Virus record (IMG/VR): IMGVR_UViG_3300036853_000446
Location: 1-64,000 of that record
Source of the DNA: a virus
Length of the DNA: 64,000 nt
Reading direction: 5' to 3' (one strand)
A program made the position numbers and the translations under genes. Under the pieces are notes generated by a model that ran no database searches, was not told the origin of the DNA, and worked only from the letters and a program-made list of their open reading frames with translations. This document shows positions 32,610 to 41,312 of the stretch, one piece after another. Within the stretch, counting starts at the first letter, position 1. The number at the start of each line of letters is the position of its first letter.

Positions 32610-35600
32610 CAGTTGAACTTCTCTCGCCGCCTGTATTCACGGACGCCTTCGATGACCTTGCCCTCGATCAGCCGCACGAGATCGGGGCCACCGATACCGT
32701 TGACCATAACGTTTATGCCCGCTGCGGACCCACCGCCCGCGGGCATGATGCGCTCCCCTCTCCCCACCGACGCGAGGCCCTCCCCCTGCGCCGCGACAAC
32801 GGCTAGCCCCCGGGCAATGCCCGTCACCATACCCCCCCTTGCCTTTGCGCCGAGCACTTCTGGGGGCGGCGTGGCCACGTTATTGACACCACCCGACGGA
32901 CCGCCCTCAGCCAAGGCCCCTTCTAAGAATTTCGGTCCCACCTGCCCTGGGGCGACTTTACCGGCCTTCATCGCCGCGATCATCGTTCCGCGATCGGTGT
33001 CGCTGTACATGTAGTACTCGAACAGCGCCGTGCGAAGCGCCGAGAGCATTGAGGCTTCCATACCCTTGGCTTCCGCCTTGAGTGTTGCCGGGGCGATCTT
33101 GACGCCCTGCTGCTTCAGGGTCGTCTCTGTCTTCTTGTTATCCTCGATAACCGTGTCCAACTGCTCGTTGGCATGCTCTCCGGCGGATGCCGCAACAGCG
33201 GTTGGTGCCGTCGGTGAAGTAGCCAATGTTGGCGCAACACCTCCACCAGCACCAACCTCATAGTCGCCACTATCGATGTCGTGAGCAAGCCCTGACAAAC
33301 TCTCCAAGCTCCCCGAAGCCCACCCTGCCTTTCGCAATAAATCGGCCTGCTCTTCAGAAGACAAACCTATATCCTTGAGGATAGCGAGAATGTCTCCCAC
33401 TTCACCGGTCTGAGCGAGACCGCTGGTTGCCTGATGCGTCATGATCATGCCGCCAGCACCACCATCCGTCGGCATGAGAGAGGTTCGTGTGCGTTGCAAC
33501 CGGTCCTGGAGCTTGGCCTTCCGCTCTTGATCGAGGCCCATGTTCGACGCCATATCCAGCACTTCTTTTCCCGAGAAGTTTTTTCCAACAGACGATGCGA
33601 CCTGCGTCTTGCCGGCGTCCGTATTCACGAGAGCGTCCAACTTCTTGCCGAAGGCTCCCCCGGCCATGCTGCCCTTAACCTTCCCGAAGTCAGCCGTGCC
33701 ACTATTCTTGTCGAGGGCCTTTTCGAACGCTTGAATGAGTTCGGAGCTACCAGACTTGTAGACCGCCCTCTTCTTGCCCGCAGTGCCGGACCCAAACCGA
33801 TCGGCAAGGTCCATCACCGCCTCGAAGATGCCCTTCATCAGATTATAGAGCTTGTTGGTAAACCACTTGACAAAGTTGTCGAACTTGTCGATGAAACTCT
33901 GCGTCAACTGGCCCTGCTTCTTACTCATCTCTTTGACTGCGTCCTGAACGGATTGTGCAGCGTCCTCCTGACTCTTCTTCAACGCCTCCGCGTCGGCCTG
34001 CAATGACGGGTCCTCATCCGTGATCTGCTGAGCACTCAAGCCCTGGATGCGGGACACCTCGGCAGCAATCGCTTCTGGTGTTTTGAACGTACCCTGTGCG
34101 TTCTTCTTGGTCAGTTCCGTTCTGCGATGGCGTTCCGAATCCACTGCGAGTGCGAAATCCCGCAATTGTTCGACCAATTCCTGACTCTGGCCACTGGCTT
34201 CAGCGACCGCCCCGATATTGACCTTGGTCACGTTTAAGAGTGAACCACCCAGACTCTCGGCAACCCGCGCCATGGTCTCCATCTGACGAGGAATCGATTG
34301 AATTTCTCGTGAACCTTGCGATACGCTATACTCATCACCCTCAGAACCCTGCGTCAGGGTCTGTAGGCCAGCGGCCTTGTGGCGCAGAGTGCCCATCTTG
34401 CTCTTGTCGGTGATGCCCCGAATGGCTTCGTCCGCGCCTCGATAGCCATGCTCCTTTATGAGCGCGACAATATCGTCAATCTTGAGAGGTGAACCCGCTT
34501 CGGAAATTTGCTTGGCAACCTCTTGTCGCTGCTCGGCAATCTCAGACACCATCTCCTTTCGCATCCACTTCGGACCAACCATCAACGTCTGCCTCAGCAG
34601 ATCCTGTCGACTCATGTTCTTGAATCCAGACGCGATTGTCTGAAAGAAGCTCGCAGCTGAGCGCGGATTCATGATCTTTCCGAGTTTGCTGAGCAGGTCG
34701 ACAGCGCCGTCCAGTCTCAAGTTCCATAGACTCAGATCCGCGCTGGATCCTTTTATGATGTTGAAGAACTTGATCCCAGCGATCCCAGATCCCGCTGCGG
34801 CGCGTGTTATGTTCGCAAACGATTCCGCGGTGCTGTCAATACTCTGCCCCATCTCGACGGCCATCTCGGCCTGTAACGAAACGATTTCCTGCAAGGGCAC
34901 ACCGAGCGAACGAGAATAGCCGACACCCATCGTGACAATGCTCTGAGTCAGCTTCTTCATACCCTCTTCGGTGTTGCCAGCCTGCTTGGCCAAATTGCCG
35001 AAAGCGACGCCTTCTTGATTGAGGGTATTTAGGATCGCCGTGTGCGTGTCTGCGGTGATTCCGAGAGCGCTATTGAATGACTGATCTAAAGCAGCCTCCC
35101 GGACACCGTCGAGTGCCTTCCCCATATTCATTATCGCAAGCGACGCCGAACCGCCCGCCTGATTGAGGAACTCGACGTTCGATGTCGACTCCATGATGCC
35201 GCGGTTGAAATCCTTCACCGTGGCGTCTGCGTCGAGGAAGAATTGAATGACACCGATTATGCTCGATTGCAAAAGAGGAGCGAGGGCTGCGAGCGGACGC
35301 ATAATCTTACCGAAGCCGCTCAACAGACTTCCGAGCATTTTCAGGCTCCCGCCGCCCAATTGAGTCATGGCTCCGCCGACGCCCCCAGCGGCTTTCCCGG
35401 CGATCAACTTTTTCTCGCCTTCTCTTTTGAGATGCAGCCGGGAGACCCTGGAGAGTAACTGCATGGGCTTGTACGCGCGTTTGATACCCGCGCCAAAGAT
35501 GTCGGCAGACTTCTCTATGAAGTTCTTAGCGTCCTTTTGGAGAAATGCCGCAAGAGGCGCTTTCAACTCTTCTCCGGCGTCGGCCATCGCTGCTTTCAAA

Positions 35601-36046
35601 CCCTTGGGCGCGATCAGCGTCAGTGCCATTTTGCCGACGCCACCCCTGGCTTTGTTTCCCCGGGCAGCTTTGCCGAGCGTGACTTGACGCTTATAGGCCT
35701 TCTCCAAAGCGTCGATCTGAACCACCAGGCCGGCCTTCTTCTTGCCCGCGGCAGCGTCATGAAGCTTTCTCAGGTCCCTGAGCGAGTCACCTTGCGTCTT
35801 AAGCCGGTCGTCTTGCCTTTCGTATTCCTTGTTGAGGTTCTCGACGGACTTCCTCCACTTGTCGGTGTCGTCCTTCCCCGCCTTTGCCGCCTTCTTGGTC
35901 TGTTTGCTCACTTTCTGACCGCTTTCCGCGATCCCTTTCATGGACTTCTTCATCTCGCGCGCGAACTTCTCCATGGCCTTGACCGAGGCCCGGATGTCCA
36001 CGAGGACGTCAAATGTAAGGACGTCGTCTTTTGATGGTGTCGCCAT
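32609..36046 (-). CDS. Tape measure protein (1145 aa)
   Basis: It lies in the classic position after two chaperone-like genes. The N-terminal ~140 residues are Lys-rich coiled coil (VKAMEKFAREMKKSMKGIAE). Hydrophobic Gly/Ala/Leu-rich segments follow near residues 235-290 (LKMLGSLLSGFGKIM; LAALAPLLQSSIIGVIQFFL), then long helical repeats with Gln/Ser/Asn, and a C-terminal Gly/Pro-rich part. These are the hallmarks of tape measure proteins, which set tail length and leave through the tube at infection. With about 0.15 nm per residue, 1145 residues predict a tail tube near 170 nm. A peptidase or transglycosylase domain is not visible. Confidence 0.85.
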   Translation of the reverse strand: MATPSKDDVLTFDVLVDIRASVKAMEKFAREMKKSMKGIAESGQKVSKQTKKAAKAGKDDTDKWRKSVENLNKEYERQDDRLKTQGDSLRDLRKLHDAAAGKKKAGLVVQIDALEKAYKRQVTLGKAARGNKARGGVGKMALTLIAPKGLKAAMADAGEELKAPLAAFLQKDAKNFIEKSADIFGAGIKRAYKPMQLLSRVSRLHLKREGEKKLIAGKAAGGVGGAMTQLGGGSLKMLGSLLSGFGKIMRPLAALAPLLQSSIIGVIQFFLDADATVKDFNRGIMESTSNVEFLNQAGGSASLAIMNMGKALDGVREAALDQSFNSALGITADTHTAILNTLNQEGVAFGNLAKQAGNTEEGMKKLTQSIVTMGVGYSRSLGVPLQEIVSLQAEMAVEMGQSIDSTAESFANITRAAAGSGIAGIKFFNIIKGSSADLSLWNLRLDGAVDLLSKLGKIMNPRSAASFFQTIASGFKNMSRQDLLRQTLMVGPKWMRKEMVSEIAEQRQEVAKQISEAGSPLKIDDIVALIKEHGYRGADEAIRGITDKSKMGTLRHKAAGLQTLTQGSEGDEYSVSQGSREIQSIPRQMETMARVAESLGGSLLNVTKVNIGAVAEASGQSQELVEQLRDFALAVDSERHRRTELTKKNAQGTFKTPEAIAAEVSRIQGLSAQQITDEDPSLQADAEALKKSQEDAAQSVQDAVKEMSKKQGQLTQSFIDKFDNFVKWFTNKLYNLMKGIFEAVMDLADRFGSGTAGKKRAVYKSGSSELIQAFEKALDKNSGTADFGKVKGSMAGGAFGKKLDALVNTDAGKTQVASSVGKNFSGKEVLDMASNMGLDQERKAKLQDRLQRTRTSLMPTDGGAGGMIMTHQATSGLAQTGEVGDILAILKDIGLSSEEQADLLRKAGWASGSLESLSGLAHDIDSGDYEVGAGGGVAPTLATSPTAPTAVAASAGEHANEQLDTVIEDNKKTETTLKQQGVKIAPATLKAEAKGMEASMLSALRTALFEYYMYSDTDRGTMIAAMKAGKVAPGQVGPKFLEGALAEGGPSGGVNNVATPPPEVLGAKARGGMVTGIARGLAVVAAQGEGLASVGRGERIMPAGGGSAAGINVMVNGIGGPDLVRLIEGKVIEGVREYRRREKFN

Positions 36047-36049
36047 GAA

Positions 36050-37309
36050 TCAACCCCTGCGGAAAGGCGTTCCTGTGGAGCGCGGTCGCGCTTTAGCCGG
36101 CATCACGCTAGGTGAATTCCTAACAATGGGTTGTTGCAGCCACTTCTGCGAGAACTCGTCGTACTTGGGATCGCTGTACTCGGGATGCGCCGCTTGTGCC
36201 GCGAGACTCCGCGCGATCTCGACCCGCCTCTCGGCGATTCGCTTCTGAACCTCGGAGCGAGAGAGGCCGGACATATCCGTTCCGGCAATGATTGGCCGGT
36301 CGCCGAACTCCCGAATGTGAGCCGCCCTTGCCTCGTTGATGGCCTGCGCTCGCTGGTCGAGGTTCGCGCGGACTCGATTCTCGTGATCCTCGATGACGCG
36401 ATCGTGCCAGTCCTTCTCGCCCGTCAAGTCGCGCTCGAGCTGCTTCGTCAACTCGGCAACGGAGCGGGCGACGAGGACGGTCCCCGTTTGCTTCTGCTCG
36501 TCCATTGGCTCGTTCAACAGGGCGAACCGGAGGATCTTCTCACGACGCTCGATCTGCTCGGTGCGGGCCTCTTGTCTCCGTCTTTTGTCCGCGTTGTAGA
36601 TGCGTTGCATCCCTTTGCCGGCCATGGAAGAGGCCACAAATTTGGCATTCTCCCACTCGCGCTCGGCATTCTCTCGCAGGTCCTCCAGGTTGTTGAGAGC
36701 GCGCCAACTGAGTTGGCCCCAGTTGAGGCCCAGCGATTGGGTGCCTTCAAACCCAGTTATGGCTGTGGCCGACAGATCCAAACCCTTCACTTGGACCCAT
36801 CGCATTCGCGAACGATTCTCCAGCATGTAGGGCTCCACGAGGAGCACGGCACGGTTAGCGCGACGGTTGATCTCGCTCAGGTGACGGACGACCTTCTGTT
36901 GGGCTTCCTTCGGCAGCGAGCCAAAAAATTCGGCAAGTTCGTGAAGCCGCTCGTCGCGAGCCTTGAGGACGTTGACGCCGTCCACCAAGGCCACACCGTA
37001 CGCCAGGAACATGCTGTAGTAGCGCTGAACCGCGGCCACGTCTCGCGTGTGGAGCTGCTGCGTCAATGCCAGCCACTCGAATTCATGGTGGTTCAGGGAC
37101 TTGAACACAAACGGCACGCCGTTGATGGTCGCCGCCACCGTCAGGAACCCCCGAAAGAGAATGGGGTCGACGTCCTTGTAGATCTCCGGGTTGACCTCGG
37201 GGACTTGGAAGTCTTCGGGGTTTATCTCTAGGTCAGTTTCGTCTTCGAGACCTTCTTGTTGGCGTAGACGCTGTTGCTCTGTCTCGTAGTCCCCCGAGGC
37301 GTTGACCAT
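36050..37309 (-). CDS. Tail assembly chaperone-region protein (419 aa)
   Basis: It lies between the gene after the tail tube and the tape measure, the usual place for tail assembly chaperones. An N-terminal beta segment (LTVAATINGVPFVFKSLNHH) precedes helical sequence with AVQRYYSMFLAYGVALVDGV and KVVRHLSEINRRANRAV. A long charged, coiled-coil C-terminal half follows (KRRRQEARTEQIERREKILR). It starts 6 bases after the previous stop and ends 3 bases before the tape measure ATG. I found no overlap that would allow a programmed frameshift with its neighbour. The chaperone role is positional inference; an alternative is a baseplate hub assembly protein. Confidence 0.6.
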   Translation of the reverse strand: MVNASGDYETEQQRLRQQEGLEDETDLEINPEDFQVPEVNPEIYKDVDPILFRGFLTVAATINGVPFVFKSLNHHEFEWLALTQQLHTRDVAAVQRYYSMFLAYGVALVDGVNVLKARDERLHELAEFFGSLPKEAQQKVVRHLSEINRRANRAVLLVEPYMLENRSRMRWVQVKGLDLSATAITGFEGTQSLGLNWGQLSWRALNNLEDLRENAEREWENAKFVASSMAGKGMQRIYNADKRRRQEARTEQIERREKILRFALLNEPMDEQKQTGTVLVARSVAELTKQLERDLTGEKDWHDRVIEDHENRVRANLDQRAQAINEARAAHIREFGDRPIIAGTDMSGLSRSEVQKRIAERRVEIARSLAAQAAHPEYSDPKYDEFSQKWLQQPIVRNSPSVMPAKARPRSTGTPFRRG

Positions 37310-37315
37310 GAGGGG

Positions 37316-38434
37316 TCACCGCTTGGCGGCCGCTCTCGGGTTTAAGCCGCCCCTACTGAGCGGATTGACATATTTTGAATTGATTCCCGCCACAGGCGGC
37401 TTATCGACGATGCTCTGTGCACCGATCGGATCGACCTTCGGCTCCGATTGCAGCACGACCACATCGGAATCGTCCATGGCCTCCGTGGCCGCGAACCGTG
37501 CCGCTTTCGTGGTCATGTCATAGACCTGGTCGGCCGGAGGCGCGCCCGAACGTCGGTTGGCCGTGGCAACGTTTTGGTCGGGAAGATTGACGGGCACGGG
37601 GTCGCGTATCGGTGTCTGGTTGAGGGGTACTCTGCGAACGGGAGCCTCTGTCGAGTCCGGCGAATCTGCCGCCTCCGAGGCCGCCTGCTGACTCGTGGCC
37701 CCCGGAGCCACAGCTCCCTGGGCCACAGCCTGCACGAGCTGCTGCGGCGCACGGGGAGGCGGAGCCGCCGGGGACTCCTCCGCGGGTTCCTCCTGGATGG
37801 CTTTGACGTCCTCCTGCGAGGTCGGGGGCTTCGCCCACGTCTTGGCGCGCTCGCCCAAGTCTGCCAGCTCGGTTTTGGAAGTGGCGACGAGCAGACCATC
37901 TTCCTTTAGAATTGACTCTCGCATGTCGCTCGGCAGCTCGGCCCCCGCTTCGCTCAGCTCGCCGAGAATGCGACGGAATTTCTCCTCATCCGTCTCGGCT
38001 TCGACCTTGAACTGAACGCCCGCATTGGCCAACTGGGTCGCGATCGCCATGACGTCCAGGACCTTACGAAAGGCGACCTGCACCATGTCGCTGCTCCAGG
38101 TCGAGACGACGTTATCGCGCAGCCATTGTTGACGCTCGACCTTTATCGGCGGTGCGCCGGACTCGTCTGCGTCGACTTCGATGAAACTCACGTCGCGAAA
38201 GCTCTGGCCCTCGACTTGAACGATCGAGTGACAGACGTGCTCCAGCTGGTACTCGATCGCGTACGAAACCTCAGGAACGTCCTTCAGCTGCTCGAGGATG
38301 CGCGTAACGCCTTCTGCGGGAAGGCTGCTCATAACCAGCTCTATGCCGGCAATCGTGACGGACTCTTCGACCTGACCCGCGTTGCGGGCCTTCTCCAGCA
38401 CCGCCTTGAGGCGACTGGCTTTCAAAACCGGCAT
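37316..38434 (-). CDS. Tail assembly chaperone-like protein (372 aa)
   Basis: ATG start with GGAGAT 6 bases upstream. The N-terminal ~190 residues are compact and acidic-helical (AGQVEESVTIAGIELVMSSL; VSYAIEYQLEHVCHSIVQVE; DMVQVAFRKVLDVMAIATQL). The C-terminal half is low complexity (Ala/Pro/Gln-rich) and likely disordered. It directly follows the tail tube gene and a strong hairpin, and precedes another chaperone-position gene and the tape measure. It could coat the tape measure or guide tube polymerisation. No sequence family is confirmed. Confidence 0.6.
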   Translation of the reverse strand: MPVLKASRLKAVLEKARNAGQVEESVTIAGIELVMSSLPAEGVTRILEQLKDVPEVSYAIEYQLEHVCHSIVQVEGQSFRDVSFIEVDADESGAPPIKVERQQWLRDNVVSTWSSDMVQVAFRKVLDVMAIATQLANAGVQFKVEAETDEEKFRRILGELSEAGAELPSDMRESILKEDGLLVATSKTELADLGERAKTWAKPPTSQEDVKAIQEEPAEESPAAPPPRAPQQLVQAVAQGAVAPGATSQQAASEAADSPDSTEAPVRRVPLNQTPIRDPVPVNLPDQNVATANRRSGAPPADQVYDMTTKAARFAATEAMDDSDVVVLQSEPKVDPIGAQSIVDKPPVAGINSKYVNPLSRGGLNPRAAAKR

Positions 38435-38463
38435 AATTTATCTCCATGTTTTCATCTGAGCGC

Positions 38464-38496
38464 CGAGGGCAGCTCGGCCGGAGCCGAGTGCCCTCG
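38464..38496 (-). terminator. Strong hairpin after the tail tube gene
   Basis: A GC-rich hairpin of 8 + 6 base pairs with one bulged G and a 4-base loop (CGAGGGCA ... TGCCCTCG outer, CTCGGC/GCCGAG inner). It lies between the tail tube and the next gene. There is no U-tract on the minus strand (an AAAAC follows), so it may act as an attenuator or 3'-end protector that keeps tube mRNA abundant relative to downstream genes. Confidence 0.65.
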
Positions 38497-38500
38497 AACC

Positions 38501-38526
38501 GTCTTCATCTATTGTCTTCGTCTATT
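38501..38526. repeat. 13-bp direct repeat downstream of tail tube gene
   Basis: Two adjacent copies of GTCTTC(A/G)TCTATT with one mismatch, located between the tail tube stop and the strong hairpin. The function is unknown. Confidence 0.8.
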
Positions 38527-38541
38527 GGGCGACGCGAGCAA

Positions 38542-39285
38542 CTACCCGTTGAAGCCGGCGAGACCTTGTGAGGCATTCGCCGAGTTGCCGGCAAAACGGA
38601 TCGAAGTTCCCGCACCCGCTGCACCGCCATGTTCAGTCAACGGCGCGAGGCCCGAATCGATGTATTCACCATACGTAGAGAACCCGTCGATCACGTCCGT
38701 CGCCACGACGGTGCTCCCCTCTGCGACAATTGCTGCATCCGCCGTGTATGAAGCATTATAGGACTGCATCCAGCACCCCTCGTAGATTGTGATGAGCGCC
38801 TTCACGGCGTTTGTTGTAAACTCCCCGGGGCCTCGCACCACCGATGCAGCCCTCACGCCGGGTGCATTATCGACGTCACCAATCTGGTTGGAAGAAACCA
38901 ACTCGGAGAACACGAGTTCTTGCTTGATGTCGAAGGGCCACCGGTGGTGCCGTAACGACCTCACGAGCCCCTCGACGCCGCCCTTGTAACCAAAGACTTG
39001 GAAGAGGTTCACCGCGTAGAGCAGCGTCTTATTGACGGTGATATTGATCGGCTCCGTGACGCCAGGAACCATCTCCGCGATCTGATCCCCGTAGCCCACC
39101 CCTCGGACCGGATCAATTTGACGGCTTTCATCATGCCCAAATTCGGTGAGCACACCAATCTGTTGGAACTTCCGGGCCCCCGCCATATAGGAGAAGACCT
39201 TGTTCTTCTGAGAGACAGCCGCGCGAGTATTCGGCGCTGTCCCCTGGCGGTACAAATAGTTAGACGTGTCCGATGGTTTTCCCAT
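38542..39285 (-). CDS. Tail tube protein (247 aa)
   Basis: ATG start with AAGGA 6 bases upstream. The C-terminal half carries typical tube protein signals: TLLYAVNLFQVFGYKGGVEG, FDIKQELVFSELVSSNQ, and a final strand pair IYEGCWMQSYNASYTADAAI, followed by ATDVIDGFSTYG. Size and position (before chaperones and tape measure) fit a gp19-like tube monomer that stacks as hexamers inside the sheath. Here the tube is separated from the sheath gene by about 7 kb of accessory genes, whereas sheath and tube are usually adjacent. It is followed by a strong hairpin. Confidence 0.75.
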   Translation of the reverse strand: MGKPSDTSNYLYRQGTAPNTRAAVSQKNKVFSYMAGARKFQQIGVLTEFGHDESRQIDPVRGVGYGDQIAEMVPGVTEPINITVNKTLLYAVNLFQVFGYKGGVEGLVRSLRHHRWPFDIKQELVFSELVSSNQIGDVDNAPGVRAASVVRGPGEFTTNAVKALITIYEGCWMQSYNASYTADAAIVAEGSTVVATDVIDGFSTYGEYIDSGLAPLTEHGGAAGAGTSIRFAGNSANASQGLAGFNG

Positions 39286-39335
39286 GATGTGTTCCTTACA
39301 TATTCAAGGTCACCCACACAGGGCGACTTGACTCT

Positions 39336-39428
39336 TTAGCGTTGGACAATCTGCAAGCGAGGCACGACATTATCGACTGTATGGGTGCCACTCTTCGACA
39401 GAACCAGGCAATCTTCGCAGACCTTCAT
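39336..39428 (-). CDS. Tiny CxxC protein (30 aa)
   Basis: An ATG with AAGG 6-7 bases upstream starts 30 codons in the otherwise empty 151-base gap before the tail tube. The product begins MKVCEDC, a CxxC knuckle, and has no second pair of cysteines, so metal binding would need a dimer or a partner. Its ATG lies 9 bases after the previous stop, typical operon spacing. It is too short for confident assignment. Confidence 0.4.
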   Translation of the reverse strand: MKVCEDCLVLSKSGTHTVDNVVPRLQIVQR

Positions 39429-39436
39429 GTGGCGCC

Positions 39437-40270
39437 TTATACCGACGACCGGTGAAACAAGCCGTGGAGTCTGTCGTTGCGTGCCGCGAGCTTCGCGAGA
39501 TCGTCCCGCACCCAGCCCTCCGTGAGTTCGGTCTGGCTGCAGATGCTCGCGACCTTTGTCGTGACCCGGGCGATGTCAGCTCGAGCCCGCGCCGCGTCGA
39601 ACTTTTTGCCCGTGGACGCGAGGCGGTTGATCGTGGCGACCGTTTGCTGCGCCTTGGTGAGAATGCCCCGCGCAACCTTCATGTTCGACTCGTACGAGTC
39701 GAACGCGAGCGCGGCGCTCTTCGGGTTGATGAAGTCCTCGTCTAGGAAACTCGCTCCGCCCCACGCGAGCGTTTCGTTTCTAAAGTTGATCAGGTGTTTG
39801 AGGAAGCCATCGATGTCCCGTAGATCGAGACCCTGCCCGACGGAAGGAGATGGTCTCCGCATCGCCTTGGCGAGGTTGCCCAACGTTGCCTGCAACGAAT
39901 CACACAACCTCCCTGCACTCATCGTCAAAGCATTGAGGTTATGGACCTCCCGACTGTCTTCTCTGGCTTCGACTCGTTTGGGGTCCATGCAGATCGTTCT
40001 CCCCTGATCGGAGGGCATAAAAGGACCCGCGGCCCATCGAGCGCGAATCGGGGCGAGAAGCGACCAGAGACGGTCGTCGTCGACCGCCATCAAGACCTCC
40101 CCCGTCTTCAGAAATTCATCGAGCGCGCGCCGCGCCGTCTTCGAATTGCGGCTCAGACGCGAGACGAGCGTGAGAACACTGACGGGACCGAGCGCGAATT
40201 TCTGCCCCTCGGGCGTACGGACCCAGTCCTTCGATCCGTCTGTGCCGAACGTGACGAGCAGAGATGGCAT
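39437..40270 (-). CDS. Unknown protein upstream of the tail tube (277 aa)
   Basis: I use the ATG at 40270; AGGAGG lies just one base upstream of it, which is too close, and no other good start follows. The true start or ribosome site is therefore unclear. The N-terminus (LLVTFGTDGSKDWVRTPEGQ) is beta-like; the rest is helical (VLTLVSRLSRNSKTARRALD; LAALAARNDRLHGLFHR at the end). A conserved-looking FAFDSYESNMKVARGILTKA-like helix lies in the middle (about residue 200). No family is recognised. It may be a tail-tube partner or belong to the accessory island. Confidence 0.55.
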   Translation of the reverse strand: MPSLLVTFGTDGSKDWVRTPEGQKFALGPVSVLTLVSRLSRNSKTARRALDEFLKTGEVLMAVDDDRLWSLLAPIRARWAAGPFMPSDQGRTICMDPKRVEAREDSREVHNLNALTMSAGRLCDSLQATLGNLAKAMRRPSPSVGQGLDLRDIDGFLKHLINFRNETLAWGGASFLDEDFINPKSAALAFDSYESNMKVARGILTKAQQTVATINRLASTGKKFDAARARADIARVTTKVASICSQTELTEGWVRDDLAKLAARNDRLHGLFHRSSV

Positions 40271-40317
40271 GCCTCCTGGAGGCAGCACGCAAAAGGATTC
40301 GCGACGCGCCCAGGCAC

Positions 40318-40347
40318 AAAAGACGAACGGCCCTGTGTGGGGGCCGT
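40318..40347 (-). terminator. Intrinsic terminator after the antitoxin gene
   Basis: On the minus strand a perfect 7-bp stem ACGGCCC/GGGCCGT with a 7-base loop is followed by TCGTCTTTT. It lies about 95 bases after the antitoxin stop and before the next structural gene, closing the toxin-antitoxin cassette. Confidence 0.7.
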
Positions 40348-40442
40348 CACTACTTCGGAGATTTCCCGGAGGACCTGACTACGGGCTACGACGCTTTCTT
40401 TGCGATCTCCCGCTGCATTTGGGAAAGCGGCGTGATCGGCAA

Positions 40443-40853
40443 TCAAGCCGCTACGGTCAGCGTCAGTCCCGAGGGCACCACTGCCTCCAGAGTACCGGTG
40501 GAACGAAACCGATCGAGCAGGTGTAAGACGGCTAGGCGTACTACGGCTGAGATTTCGCCGTCTGCCGTTTCCCAGCGGCAAACCGTCTCGAGCGCAACGC
40601 CCAAAAGCGCACCGAGATCGCCCTGTGATAGGCCGAGTGCCTTACGGGCAAACCGAAGTTCGAGACCGCCGACGCCCTCAGACCGAGATAGCACGACTGC
40701 CGCGGCTTGAAGCTCGAGCCGCTCCCATTCATCAGACGTGAGCCCTGACGCCGCCCCCGTGGGAAGGTCGAGAGGTACCGCCTCGTAGGGTGCTTTCACC
40801 TCGTAGTGCCCGACCCGAATAACCGCTTCTCCCCGATCGATTGACTGACTCAT
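40443..40853 (-). CDS. HTH antitoxin of a type II toxin-antitoxin pair (136 aa)
   Basis: I choose the ATG at 40853, since GAGGTG overlapping the toxin stop sits about 8 bases upstream; a TTG two codons earlier is less likely. Residues ~66-115 are a Cro/CI-type helix-turn-helix (LRFARKALGLSQGDLGALLG then VALETVCRWE), as in the DNA-binding domain of MqsA/HigA-class antitoxins. The N-terminal ~60 residues hold no CxxC pairs, so a YgiT/MqsA zinc finger is absent or replaced by a degenerate, beta-rich toxin-binding part. The toxin gene lies 12 bases upstream, so this is the toxin-first order of HigBA and MqsRA. Autorepression of the upstream promoter is expected. Confidence 0.75.
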   Translation of the reverse strand: MSQSIDRGEAVIRVGHYEVKAPYEAVPLDLPTGAASGLTSDEWERLELQAAAVVLSRSEGVGGLELRFARKALGLSQGDLGALLGVALETVCRWETADGEISAVVRLAVLHLLDRFRSTGTLEAVVPSGLTLTVAA

Positions 40854-40865
40854 TTGCAAAACACC

Positions 40866-41147
40866 TCAAAAGACCGTGACGACAATCAGCCCACTCGTCA
40901 CCACGACGGCGAGCCCGACCTCTACGCCCTCTGCGTCCACACCGCCTGTGGCGAGCCACGTGCCCTCGTCCTCCTGAAAGACTACGGTCCCAACGCCCGA
41001 GAGCGCGTGGCGAATGTCCCGACGAGTCAGGTTCCGTTCCAAAGCACGATCGAAAGCGTGATCCCTCATGAGGAAGATGCCCGTCTGCCCCGCCCGATGG
41101 CACTCGGCCAGGATGAGACCTGGACTGTGGGTGGGGACGAATCGCAC
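40866..41147 (-). CDS. DUF4258-type toxin of a toxin-antitoxin pair (93 aa)
   Basis: The pattern matches DUF4258 (PF14076): an N-terminal helix, an H-A-x-x-R-x-x-E-R core (DHAFDRALERNLTRRDIRHAL, H30-R38), a Trp strand (EGTWLATGGV) and a final hydrophobic strand (GLIVVTVF). Family members are typically toxins of the RelE/MqsR-like fold that pair with HTH antitoxins, as here. The only upstream start is the GTG at 41147, preceded by an in-frame TGA. A promoter -10 box ends 2 bases before it, so the message would be leaderless. The alternative ATG at 41069 (MRDHAF) would cut off the first helix. Ribonuclease action is known for some relatives but not shown for this protein. Confidence 0.7.
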   Translation of the reverse strand: MRFVPTHSPGLILAECHRAGQTGIFLMRDHAFDRALERNLTRRDIRHALSGVGTVVFQEDEGTWLATGGVDAEGVEVGLAVVVTSGLIVVTVF

Positions 41148-41180
41148 TCAATATATTGCCAAAGTTTGATGAATTGTCAA
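41148..41180 (-). promoter_or_regulatory. Sigma70-like promoter of the toxin-antitoxin operon
   Basis: Minus strand: a perfect -35 TTGACA (41175-41180) and a TATATT -10 (41150-41155; 5 of 6 matches) with a 19-base spacer. An AATATA at 17-base spacing is an alternative. It is clearly AT-rich against the GC-rich background. It directly precedes the toxin GTG and is the only convincing host-type promoter I see in the window. Confidence 0.7.
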
Positions 41181-41312
41181 ATAACCAGCGACGACCCACT
41201 GAACGGAAGAGGGCCCAACCGCCCCGCTGTAAAGCGACGTAGGGGGATAAGCGACGTTCGTCGGGCGTCGATCTTCTTAGAACCGGCTTTCGGGCCGCCC
41301 ACACAGATTGAG

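Noticed and set aside
36131-37231. 366-aa plus-strand frame opposite the chaperone-region gene
   Set aside because: Antisense to a gene with normal spacing on both sides; no independent support.
37309-38434. Programmed frameshift between the two chaperone-position genes
   Set aside because: The genes do not overlap (6-base gap) and no slippery heptamer before the first stop was evident.
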